Part shown: positions 55,487-64,000 of the stretch, piece by piece
Numbering within the stretch: the first letter of the stretch is position 1
Layout: each line of letters begins with the position of its first letter
The notes under the pieces: model-generated
The model's input: only the letters and a program-made list of their open reading frames with translations
The model's database searches: none
Told to the model about the DNA's origin: nothing
Source: CAVVJA01 sp963801715
GTDB lineage: Bacteria > Actinomycetota > Actinomycetes > Mycobacteriales > Jatrophihabitantaceae
Length of the DNA: 64,000 bases
Assembly: GCA_963801715.1 (NCBI GenBank)
Contig: CAWDGB010000013.1
Coordinates: forward strand, 61,105 to 125,104
Reading direction: 5' to 3'
Position numbers and translations under genes: made by a program

Positions 55487-56020
55487 GTTGCTCCTATAGC
55501 GAGGAACGACCCGCGGGCCGTTCACTGATCGACACTCGTCTGAGCGACGATTGGTGAAGTAGTCGCGGTTGCTCCGCATACTCAACAACGTGTTGGTACC
55601 CGAATAACCCCGGCAATCTCATCACGTGATGCGGCCCACACGCCGTGCTGGCAACCCAACAGCCAGCCGGCCACCCGATGTCACGCGCGGCTCGGGCCCG
55701 ATCCTGCATCTGTCTTGGCCCGCCCGATCTGCAGCTGCTCGGCCCGTCGCGCACCCGGACACGGTCGTGCATCTGGACACGGTCGTGCTGAATCAGCGCT
55801 CAATCAGGCCCGGGTAACCTACCCGGCACCCTGCCGGGCGTTCCCGGCCCGACGGTGTTTGTGCTCACGGCGACCAGCGGTTACATCGCCTGCCCAGGTG
55901 GGCACCCTAGACATGTTGAGCCATCAGCCGGTCCGGACACCGGCGCGCCGCCACCGCCGCGGGCCTTCGGACACCGTCCAAGGAGCCGGACACTAGGTGA
56001 ACTCCTGAATCGGGACTCGT
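55487..56020. promoter_or_regulatory. Divergent regulatory region with direct repeat and hairpin
   Basis: The region between the small membrane protein (minus) and the desaturase (plus) carries a direct repeat of GGACACGGTCGTGC at 55757-55770 and 55775-55788, spaced 18 bases, and a perfect 7-bp hairpin CCGGGTA-ACC-TACCCGG at 55810-55826. These could be operator sites for one or both genes. No gene is supported in it. Confidence 0.4.
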
Positions 56021-57169
56021 ATGAGCACGTCATTCGTCGACGCCGCGTCGGCAACACCGGTTGCGCAGCCCGATGAGGCGGCGGTCGGTTTGTCCGCACA
56101 CACGATCGCACGCCCGGCTGGGTCGACGACCGCGGAACAGCTCACCATCGCGTCCCGGTCACGGGGTAGCGACTACGCCGCGCTCGGACGGAAGATCCGC
56201 AGCGCCGGGCTGCTCGACCGGCGACCCGTTTCCTACGCTGTTCGAGTGGCAGCCAGCCTCGGTCTCTACGCGGCCAGCTGGGCGGCCATCATCTGGATCG
56301 GGGATTCCTGGTTGCAAACCGTCACGGCCGTCGTTCTCGGTATCGCGTTCACCCAAGTCGCGTTCCTCGGTCACGACAGCGGTCACCAGCAGATCTTCGC
56401 CGCACGCCGCGCGAATGACTTGTTCGGCAAGCTCGTTGGGAATCTGCTGATCGGTCTCAGCTACGGCTGGTGGGTTGGCAAGCACAACCGGCATCACGCA
56501 AACCCCAACAAGGAACATCACGACCCCGACATCGGCGACGGGGTGTTGGCCTTCACCACCGAGCAAGTCGCCTCGCGCACCGGCCGTCTTGGCCGGTTCA
56601 TCACCCGCCGGCAGGCGTGGCTGTTCTTTCCGCTGTTGACGCTGGAGGGACTTAACCTGCACCTCGAAAGCGTCCGGTCCCTGCGCCGTCACGGCGACCG
56701 GAGCGTGCGCGGCGGGAACCCACACGTCGAGCTGCTGCTGCTCACGGCGCATACGGCCGCGTACCTTGTCGGGCTGCTGCTCGTTATGTCGCCGCTCAAA
56801 GCGCTGACATTCATCGCCATCCACCAAGCGGTTTGGGGTCTGTACATGGGGTGCTCGTTCGCGCCGAACCACAAAGGCATGCCGATCATCGGCGCGCACG
56901 AGAAGCTCGACTACCTCCGCCGGCAAGTCCTCACCTCACGTAACGTGCGCGGCGGCTGGTTCACCGACCTGCTACTCGGCGGGCTGAACTATCAGATCGA
57001 ACACCACCTTTTCCCCAACATGCCACGCGCGTCGCTGCGGCATGCGCAACATCTGATCCGCAGCCACTGCGACAACCTCGGCATCACCTACACCGAAACA
57101 TCCCTCATCGGCTCCTACGTCGCAGCGCTACGCCACCTCAACCGCCTCGGGAAACCGCTACGCACCTGA
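56021..57169 (+). CDS. Membrane fatty acid desaturase
   Basis: A 382-residue membrane desaturase with the three histidine boxes: FLGHDSGHQQIF, WVGKHNRHHANPN and GGLNYQIEHHLFP, the last with the Q/H-x-x-HH form of front-end or linoleoyl-CoA-type desaturases. Membrane segments lie at AASLGLYAASWAAIIWIG, TVTAVVLGIAFTQVAFLG, LLTAHTAAYLVGLLLVM and LTFIAIHQAVWGLYMG. Start ATG 56021 yields a polar Ala/Ser/Thr-rich leader of about 55 residues. It would introduce a double bond into membrane lipid chains, which fits a stress-envelope island. Confidence 0.92.
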   Translation: MSTSFVDAASATPVAQPDEAAVGLSAHTIARPAGSTTAEQLTIASRSRGSDYAALGRKIRSAGLLDRRPVSYAVRVAASLGLYAASWAAIIWIGDSWLQTVTAVVLGIAFTQVAFLGHDSGHQQIFAARRANDLFGKLVGNLLIGLSYGWWVGKHNRHHANPNKEHHDPDIGDGVLAFTTEQVASRTGRLGRFITRRQAWLFFPLLTLEGLNLHLESVRSLRRHGDRSVRGGNPHVELLLLTAHTAAYLVGLLLVMSPLKALTFIAIHQAVWGLYMGCSFAPNHKGMPIIGAHEKLDYLRRQVLTSRNVRGGWFTDLLLGGLNYQIEHHLFPNMPRASLRHAQHLIRSHCDNLGITYTETSLIGSYVAALRHLNRLGKPLRT

Positions 57170-57389
57170 ACGATCGACCCGACACCACACGAACAGCCTC
57201 GGTCGCTTCCGGTCGGCCACCCGCTACGCCTCAGTCGGCCCACAGCCGCGCGAGCACACGACGCCGCGCCCGCAGCAAGGGCAGCACGAGTGATACCCAC
57301 TCCGCCCAGTGGACACGCCCGCGCAATTGCGTTCCCGCGTACGGGTGGGGGTTGGCCGGCAGGTGCCGACGCCTGGTTAGTGTGAAGCG

Positions 57390-58691
57390 GTGGGGGCATC
57401 CGGCGGTCGGCTCGGCGCACCATCTGCTGACGGCGAGCTATCGGCGAGCGGCCCTGAGGCGGCGCTTGATTCGATGCTGCGCGCCGCCCACGTCCTGGCG
57501 GCCTACGACGTGCCGGACCTTGTCCGTGACCACGTCGCGGCGTTTGGTGGCGTCGACGCGGTGTGTTACCTCGCGGATCTGCAACAGACCGTGCTGGTGC
57601 CGTTCCTAGGTCCGAGAGGGCCTGGCGTCGGTGAGCAGGTCGAGCCGTTGCCGATCGATTCGACACTGGCTGGGCGCGTGTTTCAGCATCTTGACGTGCT
57701 CTCGCAGCGACGTCCCAACGGGGACACGGTGCTGTGGTTGCCGCTGCTGGACGGCAGCGAGCGGCTCGGCGTGCTGGCTGTCACGCTGAGCGGCGTCGCG
57801 CTCAACGACAGCGACGATGACCCGACGCGGGCGCCGGTCGCGGAACGATTACGTGGCTTCGCTTCGCTGGCCGGTGAGCTGATCATGACGAAGACGTTGT
57901 ACGGCGACACCATCGTCCGACTGCGCCGCCGAGCCGAGATGGGCCTGGCCGCGGAGATGCAATGGTCGTTGCTGCCGCCGCTGACCTTCGCCTGCCCCCA
58001 ACTGTCTGTGGCCGGTGTGCTGGAGCCAGCCTACGAGGTGGCCGGCGACACGTTCGACTACGCCGTCGACCCTGGGATAGCACACCTCGCGGTATTCGAC
58101 GGGATGGGACACGGGCTGCGCAGCGCGCAGTTGGCAGTGGTCGCGGTCGCCGCGTACCGGCACGCCCGACGCGCCGGACGTTCCTTGCCCGACATCTGTG
58201 AGCAGATCGATCAGGTACTACTGCAGACGTCCGGCGGACAAGCATTCAGCACCGCGGTGCTGGCCCAACTGGACACCATCAGCGGCGCGCTGCGCTGGAT
58301 CAACGCCGGCCACCCGGAACCGCTGCTGATCCGCCACGGACAGCTGATCAAGTCGCTGCACGTCGCGCCCCGACCGCCCCTGGGGATCGATCTGCGTGGC
58401 ACCCGAGCTTCGCCGAAGCCGGTCGTCGGCTCCGTGCAACTCGAACCCGGGGACAGTGTGCTGCTTTATACCGACGGCGTCACCGAAGCGCGGGCGCCGG
58501 ACGGCACCTTCTTCGGCGACCAGCGCCTGACCGACCTGATCATTCGCAACCTGGCAGCCGGACTGCCGGCGCCCGAAACCATGCGCAGAGTCGTGCGCGC
58601 ACTACTTGAACACCAGCAGGGAAACCTCAGCGACGACGCTTCACTCGTCCTCGTGCAATGGAACGCAAACCCCGGCCAGCTCGAACCTTGA
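57390..58691 (+). CDS. SpoIIE-type PP2C serine phosphatase with GAF-like head
   Basis: A 433-residue protein. The first 180 residues form a GAF-like sensor (FGGVDAVCYLADLQQTVLVP, LWLPLLDGSERLGVLAVTL). The rest is a SpoIIE/RsbU PP2C phosphatase: EMQWSLLPPLTF, YEVAGDTFDYAV with the metal Asp, AVFDGMGHGLRSAQ, WINAGHPEPLLIRHG, DSVLLYTDGVTEARAPDG and LSDDASLVLVQW. Such phosphatases act on anti-sigma-factor antagonists in partner-switching control of stress sigma factors, so it may control the sigma factor that reads the GTTT-N14-GGG promoters here. Start GTG 57390 has no clear ribosome site. Confidence 0.9.
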   Translation: MGASGGRLGAPSADGELSASGPEAALDSMLRAAHVLAAYDVPDLVRDHVAAFGGVDAVCYLADLQQTVLVPFLGPRGPGVGEQVEPLPIDSTLAGRVFQHLDVLSQRRPNGDTVLWLPLLDGSERLGVLAVTLSGVALNDSDDDPTRAPVAERLRGFASLAGELIMTKTLYGDTIVRLRRRAEMGLAAEMQWSLLPPLTFACPQLSVAGVLEPAYEVAGDTFDYAVDPGIAHLAVFDGMGHGLRSAQLAVVAVAAYRHARRAGRSLPDICEQIDQVLLQTSGGQAFSTAVLAQLDTISGALRWINAGHPEPLLIRHGQLIKSLHVAPRPPLGIDLRGTRASPKPVVGSVQLEPGDSVLLYTDGVTEARAPDGTFFGDQRLTDLIIRNLAAGLPAPETMRRVVRALLEHQQGNLSDDASLVLVQWNANPGQLEP

Positions 58692-58826
58692 CACGGCGAG
58701 GACTGCTGGGCTTGCCGACCGTCATCGGTATCAGCCCCGGATGGTTCGGCAGCCACCGACAACTGTCATCCAGAACAGCAACACCATGACCGCGCCGATC
58801 ACCGACCCGATGATGCCTGACGGTTA

Positions 58827-59010
58827 GAAGAGCCCGCCGCCCGGCGAGTCCTTGCGGGAGATCAGATAGCCGAGGAATCCGCCGACGAGCAAGCCGATGA
58901 TGCCAAGGAGAATCGTCATCGGGATGAAGATGTCCTGCTTGCCCGGTACCGGCAGACGCGCCACCGCTGCCGCGACCAGCCGACGAGAATGGCGAAACAG
59001 TCAAACCGAC
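58827..59010 (-). pseudogene. GlsB/YeaQ/YmgE-family small membrane protein (frameshifted)
   Basis: The minus strand reads CFAILVG, then with a one-base shift LVAAAVARLPVPGKQDIFIP, then MTILLGIIGLLVGGFLGYLI and a SRKDSPGGGLF end. The PGKQ...ILLGIxGxLxGGFLG pattern is that of transglycosylase-associated proteins of stress regulons. The single frameshift near 58980 and the missing normal start suggest decay or an indel. A shorter copy is at 50655-50780. Confidence 0.6.
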
Positions 59011-59089
59011 CGGGCGTTGTAGCTGCATCTTTCGAAGAGTCCAACGAACGTTTCTGTGACGCCGCGTCGCCACGCCAGGTAGGAGTGCG

Positions 59090-59455
59090 GATTCTCATGT
59101 CGGCGAGTTCGCCGGCTGATCGGCTTGACGCCGATGCGCGTTCGCTCGCTGACTTCTCCGTGACGCGAATTCGGAGGTCGCGCGCCGGGCGTGCTGCTCG
59201 CGGCCCGGGTCACACTCTCGGTCTCCTCGACGTCGGCTCGGACGCTCGCCAGCTTGCGGCTAGCGGCGGCCTCGGCCTGCGCCTCGCTGGTGGTGGCCTG
59301 TGTCCGGGCCTTGCTGGCGGCTGCCCGCTTGCCGCCCGCCTCAGTTCTGCCCGCTTTCTTGAACCCTCCGCTGACCCGCTCCCGAGCCCGCTCGCGTTGC
59401 CGGCCGCCTGCTGTTGGGATCGCGAGGGAAGCAGATCTGACCTTACTGTGCAATG
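59090..59455 (-). pseudogene. Decayed basic coiled-coil (CsbD-associated) protein
   Basis: The minus frame reads RARERVSGGFKKAGRTEAGG, then KRAAASKARTQATTSEAQAE and SRKLASVRADVEETESV, a basic Ala-rich coil like the tail of the CsbD fusion at 53774-54979. Its end runs in a shifted frame into the GlsB fragment. The segment is a second copy of 50900-51200. Confidence 0.5.
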
Positions 59456-60392
59456 ACGCGTACCGCCTCGGCACGCTTAGGCCGAAAACACGCGTTCGCG
59501 CTGGGCCGGCACGCGCGGACCGCTCTTTCCCGCTCGCCGAGCGCCTGCAGCACCGCTGCGTCGTAGTCCATCGGTTCGAATGGTACTAACTGTCGGATGC
59601 TGTCATCGTGCACGATCACCTCGTTGATCATCGAATCGACCAACGACCGGCCCGTCCGGGTGTCGACATCGGTCACGAGCGAGAGCCACCGTGCCGACAG
59701 CGATGGTGTTAGGAACGGAACCGCGATCATGATTCTCTTGCGGCCCTCGATCGCGGCAAGCCTGCGCATCATCTCGACGTATTGGAGAATCTCCGGGCCC
59801 CCAATCTCGAAGGCACGGCTGGCGGCCTGCGGCACGCCCAAGACGGCCACGAGATAGTGAACGACGTCGGTAACGGCGATCGGCTGGGTCTTCGTGTGCA
59901 CCCACCGTGGCGTGATCATTGCAGGCAGATGCTAGACGAGCTGGCGAGTCATCTCCCAGGAGATACCGCCGTGACCGACGATGATTCCGGCACGCAACGT
60001 CGTGACAGGCACGCCGGCGTGCCCGAGTAGTCGTTCGACCTCACGGCGGCTGCGCAGGTGCGGGGACAGCTCGTCCTCGTCCCTCCCCAGTCCGCCGAGG
60101 TACACGATCTGGCGGAGCCCGGCCCGGGACGCCGCGGAGCCGAACGCCCGGGCTGCCGACGCGTCGTCCTCCTTAGTTCGAGCGAGTGCACGAGGTAGTA
60201 CGCGGCATCGCAGCCCTGCGCAGCCGCGGCGAGAGAGTCCGCGTCGGTCACGTCGCCCCGAACCGGTTCACCGACACCCTGGTAGTCATCGGGGTGGCGG
60301 GTCATTGCCCGCACGACATGCCCGGCCTCCTCCAGCGCGGGGCACAACCGGCGGCCCACGAAGCCCGATGCCCCCGCCACCAGCACGTCCAT
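59443..60392 (-). pseudogene. NAD(P)H-binding atypical SDR, frameshifted and with one stop
   Basis: ATG 60392 follows GGTGGAGCC. The front is a clear SDR Rossmann start (MDVLVAGASGFVGRRLCPAL ... GCDAAYYLVHS). Near 60175 the frame shifts, continuing as EDDASAARAFGSAASRAGLR, IVYLGGLGRDEDELSPHL and MTRQLV, where a TAG at about 59935 stops it. It resumes as LPAMITPRWVHTKTQPI, VVHYLVAVLG and ends at 59443. It resembles NAD(P)-binding proteins with a DUF2867-like tail. Two lesions suggest a pseudogene. Confidence 0.65.
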
Positions 60393-61282
60393 GGCTCCAC
60401 CTTGTCCCGGGTGGATCGCCAGCGCCACCTTGTCCAAGAGCAGAGGATGCGCTGGGTGTCTAGTCATGACGGTAAGCGTTGTGGACTACTGCCATGCCAT
60501 GGCCCCTGCCGCCGGATCCCTGCACGGCGGAAAGGACAGCACCAGCCCGCTCTCGGCGCCGTCGACCACGTAGCGGCACGTGTCGGTGCGGTGGCCGCGC
60601 CGCTCCGGTGCTTGCTGAGGAGCCGCCGGGCTGGAAGCTGCGCCAACCCGATATTGCAGAAAAGCACCTTTGCGGCTGGCGCGATACACCCCTACGGATG
60701 GTTTAGCCTGCGGTCCTGTGACGTCGACGAGCGGTCCATCACAATGGACCGCTCGTCGTATGGCTCGGCGTCGGACACGAGGATCATCTGCTCGATTCGG
60801 AGTGCCGCGCCTCGTCTACGCCCGGCCATCGTCCGGGGCGGCCCGCGGTCGACGCGCCACCAAGTACGCGGCCGATAAGTTCACGAGGGGTCGACGGATG
60901 CGGTTGCTCCGAAGTCTGTTTCCCGGATGTCTGCTGTGCGGCGCATCGGGTCAGCCTCGTAGTGCCGCACCGTAAGGCCCACGTCGGGCTCTCGCGTACG
61001 TGCCTGTTTCATCCGACGTGAATGCGGGAAGGATGCAACACGACAGGCACCGGCCGCACCAGACCCCGCGGTCCGATCCGCGTCGCCAGTATTTCAGCCC
61101 GTCCTCCATGTGCCGCCCTGCGGTGGCGGGCGCCGATCAACACTCTCGGACAAGCACTAAGGCGACCGAGGCGGCCTTGTGAGGTAAGCGGACGTGGTGA
61201 CTTCACGTTCGGCGCCGAACACAATCCTCGACGCGATCGGCGATGGCCGAAAGCCTAGAGGCAGGATGGGTAAGGCGGCGGC
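60393..61282. other. Gene-poor region
   Basis: About 890 bases between the SDR pseudogene and the kinase gene. Frames are short and biased. The only structured item is the long hairpin at 60725-60758. A GGGTAA lies at 61268 just before the kinase start but has no matching -35 box. Confidence 0.5.
60725..60758. other. Perfect 15-bp inverted repeat
   Basis: CGACGAGCGGTCCAT (60725-60739) and ATGGACCGCTCGTCG (60744-60758) are exact reverse complements with loop CACA. There is no T run after it on either strand, so a protein-binding palindrome or an RNA-stabilising hairpin is as likely as a terminator. Confidence 0.7.
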
Positions 61283-62887
61283 GTGAGCGACAGGGACGCC
61301 CTGGTGGCGAGCCGATACCGGTTAGTGGAACGGATCGCTACCGGCGGCATGGGCGTGGTCTGGCGCGGCTGGGACGAGCGACTGCGCCGCGTAGTCGCCA
61401 TCAAGGAACTGCTGATGCATCCCGGGCTCGGCGAGGCGGCCGCAGAGCAGGCGGCACACCGAGCAATGCGGGAGGCTCGGATCACCGCCCGGCTGCAGCA
61501 TCCGCACGCGATTCCTGTCTACGACGTGGTCGAGCACGACGGCCGGCCCTGCCTGATCATGGAATACGTCCCGTCACGCAGCCTGCAGAACGTGCTCACG
61601 GAGCGCACCACGCTCGGCGTCGACGAGGTCGCGGCGATCGGCAGTCAGATTGCCGCAGCACTAAGCGCGGCGCACCGCGCGGGGATCGTTCACCGCGATG
61701 TCAAGCCGGGCAACGTGCTGCTGGCCGAGGACGGCACCGCGAAGCTGACCGACTTCGGCATCTCCCGCGCATTCGGTGACGTTACGGTGACCACTACCGG
61801 AATGGTCACCGGTACGCCGGCCTACCTCGCGCCCGAAGTAGCCAGCGGCAATCCCGCCGGCTTCCCCACCGACGTGTTCTCCCTCGGGTCCACGCTGTAC
61901 GCGGCGCTCGAAGGCCACCCACCCTTCGGCACGCAAGGCAACCCGATCGCAATCCTGCACCGCGTTGCCTCCGGCCACGTGATACCGCCGCGGCGATGCG
62001 GACGACTGACACCGGTGATCAACGACATGTTGCAGCACAATCCCGCAAGCCGGCCTACCATGCGCCAGGTCGAACAGGCGCTGTCCATCGCCGCAGCCGG
62101 CGGTGTCGCCCCCGCGGCCTCCCATCTGCTCGTCAGCCCGTCGCAACAAACCCAGCAGCTCACTCTGTCCGCGAATCCACCCGCGAAGCCAATGCCACCG
62201 CCCGCGACGCCGCCGCTACCGTCCCCAACGCCGACCCGCCACGCACCACTCGCGGCTGCCTCGGCCCAGCCGCGACGCCGCCGGGGATTGCTCATCGCCG
62301 CCGCCGTGGCCATCCTGCTGGTCCTGAGCGGTGCTCTTCTCGCACTCGTCACCCCCATCAGCGGCGGCGGCAAGACCACCGGAAGCTCGTTGACAACGGC
62401 ACCGCTCTCGACTGCGAGGTCCGCGACGCCACCCGCCGCCACCACGACGTCCCTCGCTCCGCCGGCCGCGGCCGGCGCTCCTCCAGTTTCTGCCGCTGCT
62501 ACGGCGCCCGCGGCCCCCGCGCCCGCTGGGGGCTCGCAGTCTGCTTCGACATCCGCGGCTGCGGCTGCGCCCTCCACCGGCGCAGACGCGATCAACAGCT
62601 ACTACTCGCTCGTACCCAACGATCTGTCGGATGCCTGGGCCAAGCTGACGGCCAGCTACCAGGAAACCTCCGGCGGCATCGGTAGCTATCAGCAGTTCTG
62701 GAGCACGATCGCGCAGGTGACAGCAACCGAGGTCAGCATGCAAGACGACGGCTCGGTGCAGGCCACCATCACCTACGTCTACAAGGACGGCAAGGTCGTC
62801 GCCGAGCGCACCAGTTTCGGTCTAGTCCGAGACGACGGCCAACTGAAGATCAACAGTTCACACGCGCTCAGCAGCCACACGCAGTAA
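61283..62887 (+). CDS. Membrane-anchored Ser/Thr protein kinase (PknB-like)
   Basis: A 534-residue kinase from GTG 61283. Kinase motifs are IATGGMGVVWRGWD (Gly loop), VAIKELLM (Lys), IVHRDVKPGNVLL near residue 137 (catalytic Asp), KLTDFGISRAF (DFG), TGTPAYLAPEV and FSLGSTLYAALEGHPPFG. A Pro-rich juxtamembrane part leads to a single membrane helix near residues 335-357 (GLLIAAAVAILLVLSGALLA). The outer part has an Ala/Pro/Thr-rich stalk and a small C-terminal domain (INSYYSLVPNDLSDAWAKL, TYVYKDGKVVAERTSF) with the look of an NTF2/SnoaL-like fold rather than PASTA repeats. Confidence 0.93.
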   Translation: MSDRDALVASRYRLVERIATGGMGVVWRGWDERLRRVVAIKELLMHPGLGEAAAEQAAHRAMREARITARLQHPHAIPVYDVVEHDGRPCLIMEYVPSRSLQNVLTERTTLGVDEVAAIGSQIAAALSAAHRAGIVHRDVKPGNVLLAEDGTAKLTDFGISRAFGDVTVTTTGMVTGTPAYLAPEVASGNPAGFPTDVFSLGSTLYAALEGHPPFGTQGNPIAILHRVASGHVIPPRRCGRLTPVINDMLQHNPASRPTMRQVEQALSIAAAGGVAPAASHLLVSPSQQTQQLTLSANPPAKPMPPPATPPLPSPTPTRHAPLAAASAQPRRRRGLLIAAAVAILLVLSGALLALVTPISGGGKTTGSSLTTAPLSTARSATPPAATTTSLAPPAAAGAPPVSAAATAPAAPAPAGGSQSASTSAAAAAPSTGADAINSYYSLVPNDLSDAWAKLTASYQETSGGIGSYQQFWSTIAQVTATEVSMQDDGSVQATITYVYKDGKVVAERTSFGLVRDDGQLKINSSHALSSHTQ

Positions 62888-62933
62888 CAGAGGCGCACGA
62901 CAACGACGAGAACACCGAAGGAGCCAGCCTGAT

Positions 62934-63140
62934 GTGGATGTTCTGTCGGCCCGGCTGCGGACCTGGCTGCTCCTGGCCGTCGCCTTACCGGCGGCGCGGA
63001 TGCTAGTACGCCGTGCCGCCGACCGCGCACGGCGTCGCCCGGACTCCGCCACCACAGCCTGGCTGCGTCGTGTGGCTGCGCAACGGCAGCACCGATCAGT
63101 GACCGCTCTACGGAGGGCACCTGGGAACGGAACGTGGACC
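62934..63140 (+). CDS. Possible small membrane protein after the kinase
   Basis: GTG 62934 with GGAG upstream. The product begins VDVLSARLRTWLLLAVALPA, then ARMLVRRAADRARRRPDS, one membrane helix followed by a basic segment, a layout I recall from small proteins next to actinobacterial kinases. The frame runs on into the epimerase gene, so its true end is uncertain. Confidence 0.4.
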
Positions 63141-63144
63141 GCGC

Positions 63145-63513
63145 GTGGTGGTGACCGGCGCGGGAGGCTTCATCGGTAACCATCTCGTTACTTCGTTGAA
63201 GCGGCGGGGCTATTGGGTACGCGGTGTCGACCTGCATCCGCCCGAATACACGCAGATCGATGCCGGCCAGTTCGAGGTGCGGGACCTTCGTCGCTTCGAC
63301 GCATGCCTGCTGGCGACTCGGGGCATCGACCACGTCTATGCCCTGGCCGCGGATACGGGCGGCACGGGTTTTATCTCGGCCAATCACGCGACGATCCTCC
63401 ATAACAACGTCCTGATCAACATCCATACACTCGAAGCTGGCCCCGGATCGCGTTCACCGCCCGGCCGATTCCGATCCACCTTGGCTCGCTGCTATGACCG
63501 ACCCGGCGAATGA
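63145..63513 (+). pseudogene. Truncated GDP-mannose 3,5-epimerase-like NAD-dependent epimerase
   Basis: VVVTGAGGFIGNHLVTSLKRR and GYWVRGVDLHPPEY open an extended SDR closely resembling GDP-mannose 3,5-epimerase (family: KRRGYWVRGVDLKxPE). FEVRDLRRFDACLLATRGID and AADTGGTGFISANHATILHN follow. After NINIHTLEA-like sequence near 63436 the similarity ends, leaving about a third of the enzyme; the catalytic YxxxK is missing. The junction abuts the end of a minus-strand gene, so a deletion or insertion cut it off. Confidence 0.65.
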
Positions 63514-63960
63514 GTCGAGCGATTGATACGCGCCTGACGCATCGGAGGCTGATCGCCCGGCGGTGGATGCGATCGCCTTGACGGTTTCTTCCAGCTCGTC
63601 GTTTCGATAGGCGAGCATCCAGCCGACCACGCAAGCAGGCGCCTGAATCGCGGTCGAGATGAGGGCGAAGAGCGTTTCGAGTCCTTGCCCGTAAGCCACA
63701 CGTATGGATACCGCGGCGTATCGATTGCTCTCTGTCTCAAGTAGTTGACCTTCCATCTCCGCAATGTGCAGGAAGTAGCGGACATCGATACCTCGCAAGA
63801 ACTCAAGGTTGCGCTGGGCCAGGTCCCAGGCCCACACGGCCTGCGGGTGCTCGTGAACGAAGAAGGTTGCGAATTCCGCGATCCGCAGTCTCCTCGGACG
63901 TCGGCGGCCTGAAGATGGACGGGGCACGGACCTGACTCTTGCCGCCCACAACGCCGCCAA
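63454..63960 (-). CDS. Hypothetical protein, unrecognised (possibly partial)
   Basis: The minus frame of 168 residues has a protein-like body: FATFFVHEHPQAVWAWDLAQ, RYFLHIAEMEGQLLETESNR and FALISTAIQAPACVVGWMLA. No family recognised. The first 30 residues are Arg-rich and may not be translated; the true start may lie within this part or beyond the window end. It ends 18 bases from the break in the truncated epimerase. Confidence 0.5.
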   Translation of the reverse strand: MAALWAARVRSVPRPSSGRRRPRRLRIAEFATFFVHEHPQAVWAWDLAQRNLEFLRGIDVRYFLHIAEMEGQLLETESNRYAAVSIRVAYGQGLETLFALISTAIQAPACVVGWMLAYRNDELEETVKAIASTAGRSASDASGAYQSLDSFAGSVIAASQGGSESAGR

Positions 63961-64000
63961 AGCGCACGGCTTCGCTGGGCGACGAGCGTCCGCTAATCGG

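Noticed and set aside
1..64000. tRNA or rRNA genes
   Set aside because: A few GGTTCGA-type strings were checked but none sits in a cloverleaf context, and several lie inside coding genes.

Overview
The window is GC-rich actinomycete DNA. Three F420/deazaflavin-type enzymes (a PPOX-class oxidoreductase at 2713, an LLM-class oxidoreductase at 4889-5806, a Ddn-like quinone reductase at 30861), CsbD-type stress proteins, DUF3618, a SpoIIE-type phosphatase and GTTT-N14-GGGTAC promoters all point to Actinomycetia. I cannot name a genus. No rRNA, tRNA or CRISPR array was seen. Many genes carry single-base frameshifts, some inside G runs, and several others also have true stop codons. The sequence therefore mixes probable consensus indels with real gene decay.

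Layout. 1-6.7 kb: scattered housekeeping and redox genes (stand-alone acyltransferase domain, PPOX, an endonuclease V relative missing catalytic residues, LLM enzyme) separated by long gene-poor stretches with decayed fragments. 6.7-19.6 kb: a regulatory and redox island. It holds two paralogous winged-helix proteins, one fused to an alpha/beta hydrolase and a cyclase-like tail, the other to an AAA ATPase and TPRs. It also holds an orphan TPR protein, AzlC/AzlD, and an operon of MaoC, OsmC and two flavoproteins, then a broken BTAD-AAA regulator and an ABCG-type transporter. 19.7-25.7 kb: a gene graveyard (ORF6N-like, DUF2254-like, methyltransferase and ECF sigma remnants) around a PLP decarboxylase, a GNAT and a quinone oxidoreductase. 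26.1-28.8 kb: a three-gene tyrosine-recombinase element with inverted ends. 29.1-31.3 kb: FUSC transporter and Ddn-like enzyme. 31.6-35.8 kb: three unrelated IS110-family transposases side by side, followed by three tandem repeats. 36.6-46.2 kb: arylsulfatase, Orn/Lys/Arg-type decarboxylase, small membrane protein, MFS transporter, DUF72 and YihY/BrkB proteins.

46.8-60.4 kb is a general-stress envelope island: CsbD proteins, coiled-coil proteins, a YtxH-like protein, a holin-like/DUF3618 operon, hemerythrin, desaturase, SpoIIE phosphatase and GlsB-like fragments. Several of these genes sit behind the same sigma-B/F-like promoter. 61.3 kb to the end: a Ser/Thr kinase with a membrane anchor and outer domain, a truncated GDP-mannose epimerase-like gene and an unrecognised gene.

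The most interesting signal is a pair of about 175-nt elements at 41726-41902 (minus) and 47530-47709 (plus). They are about 80 percent alike by eye. Each starts with a GTTTC-type -35, exactly 14 bases, and GGGTAC, followed by a conserved stem-loop whose loop tolerates a 4-base insertion. They lie between genes and do not conserve a reading frame. They look like two copies of an undescribed stress-sigma-driven small RNA or leader RNA.
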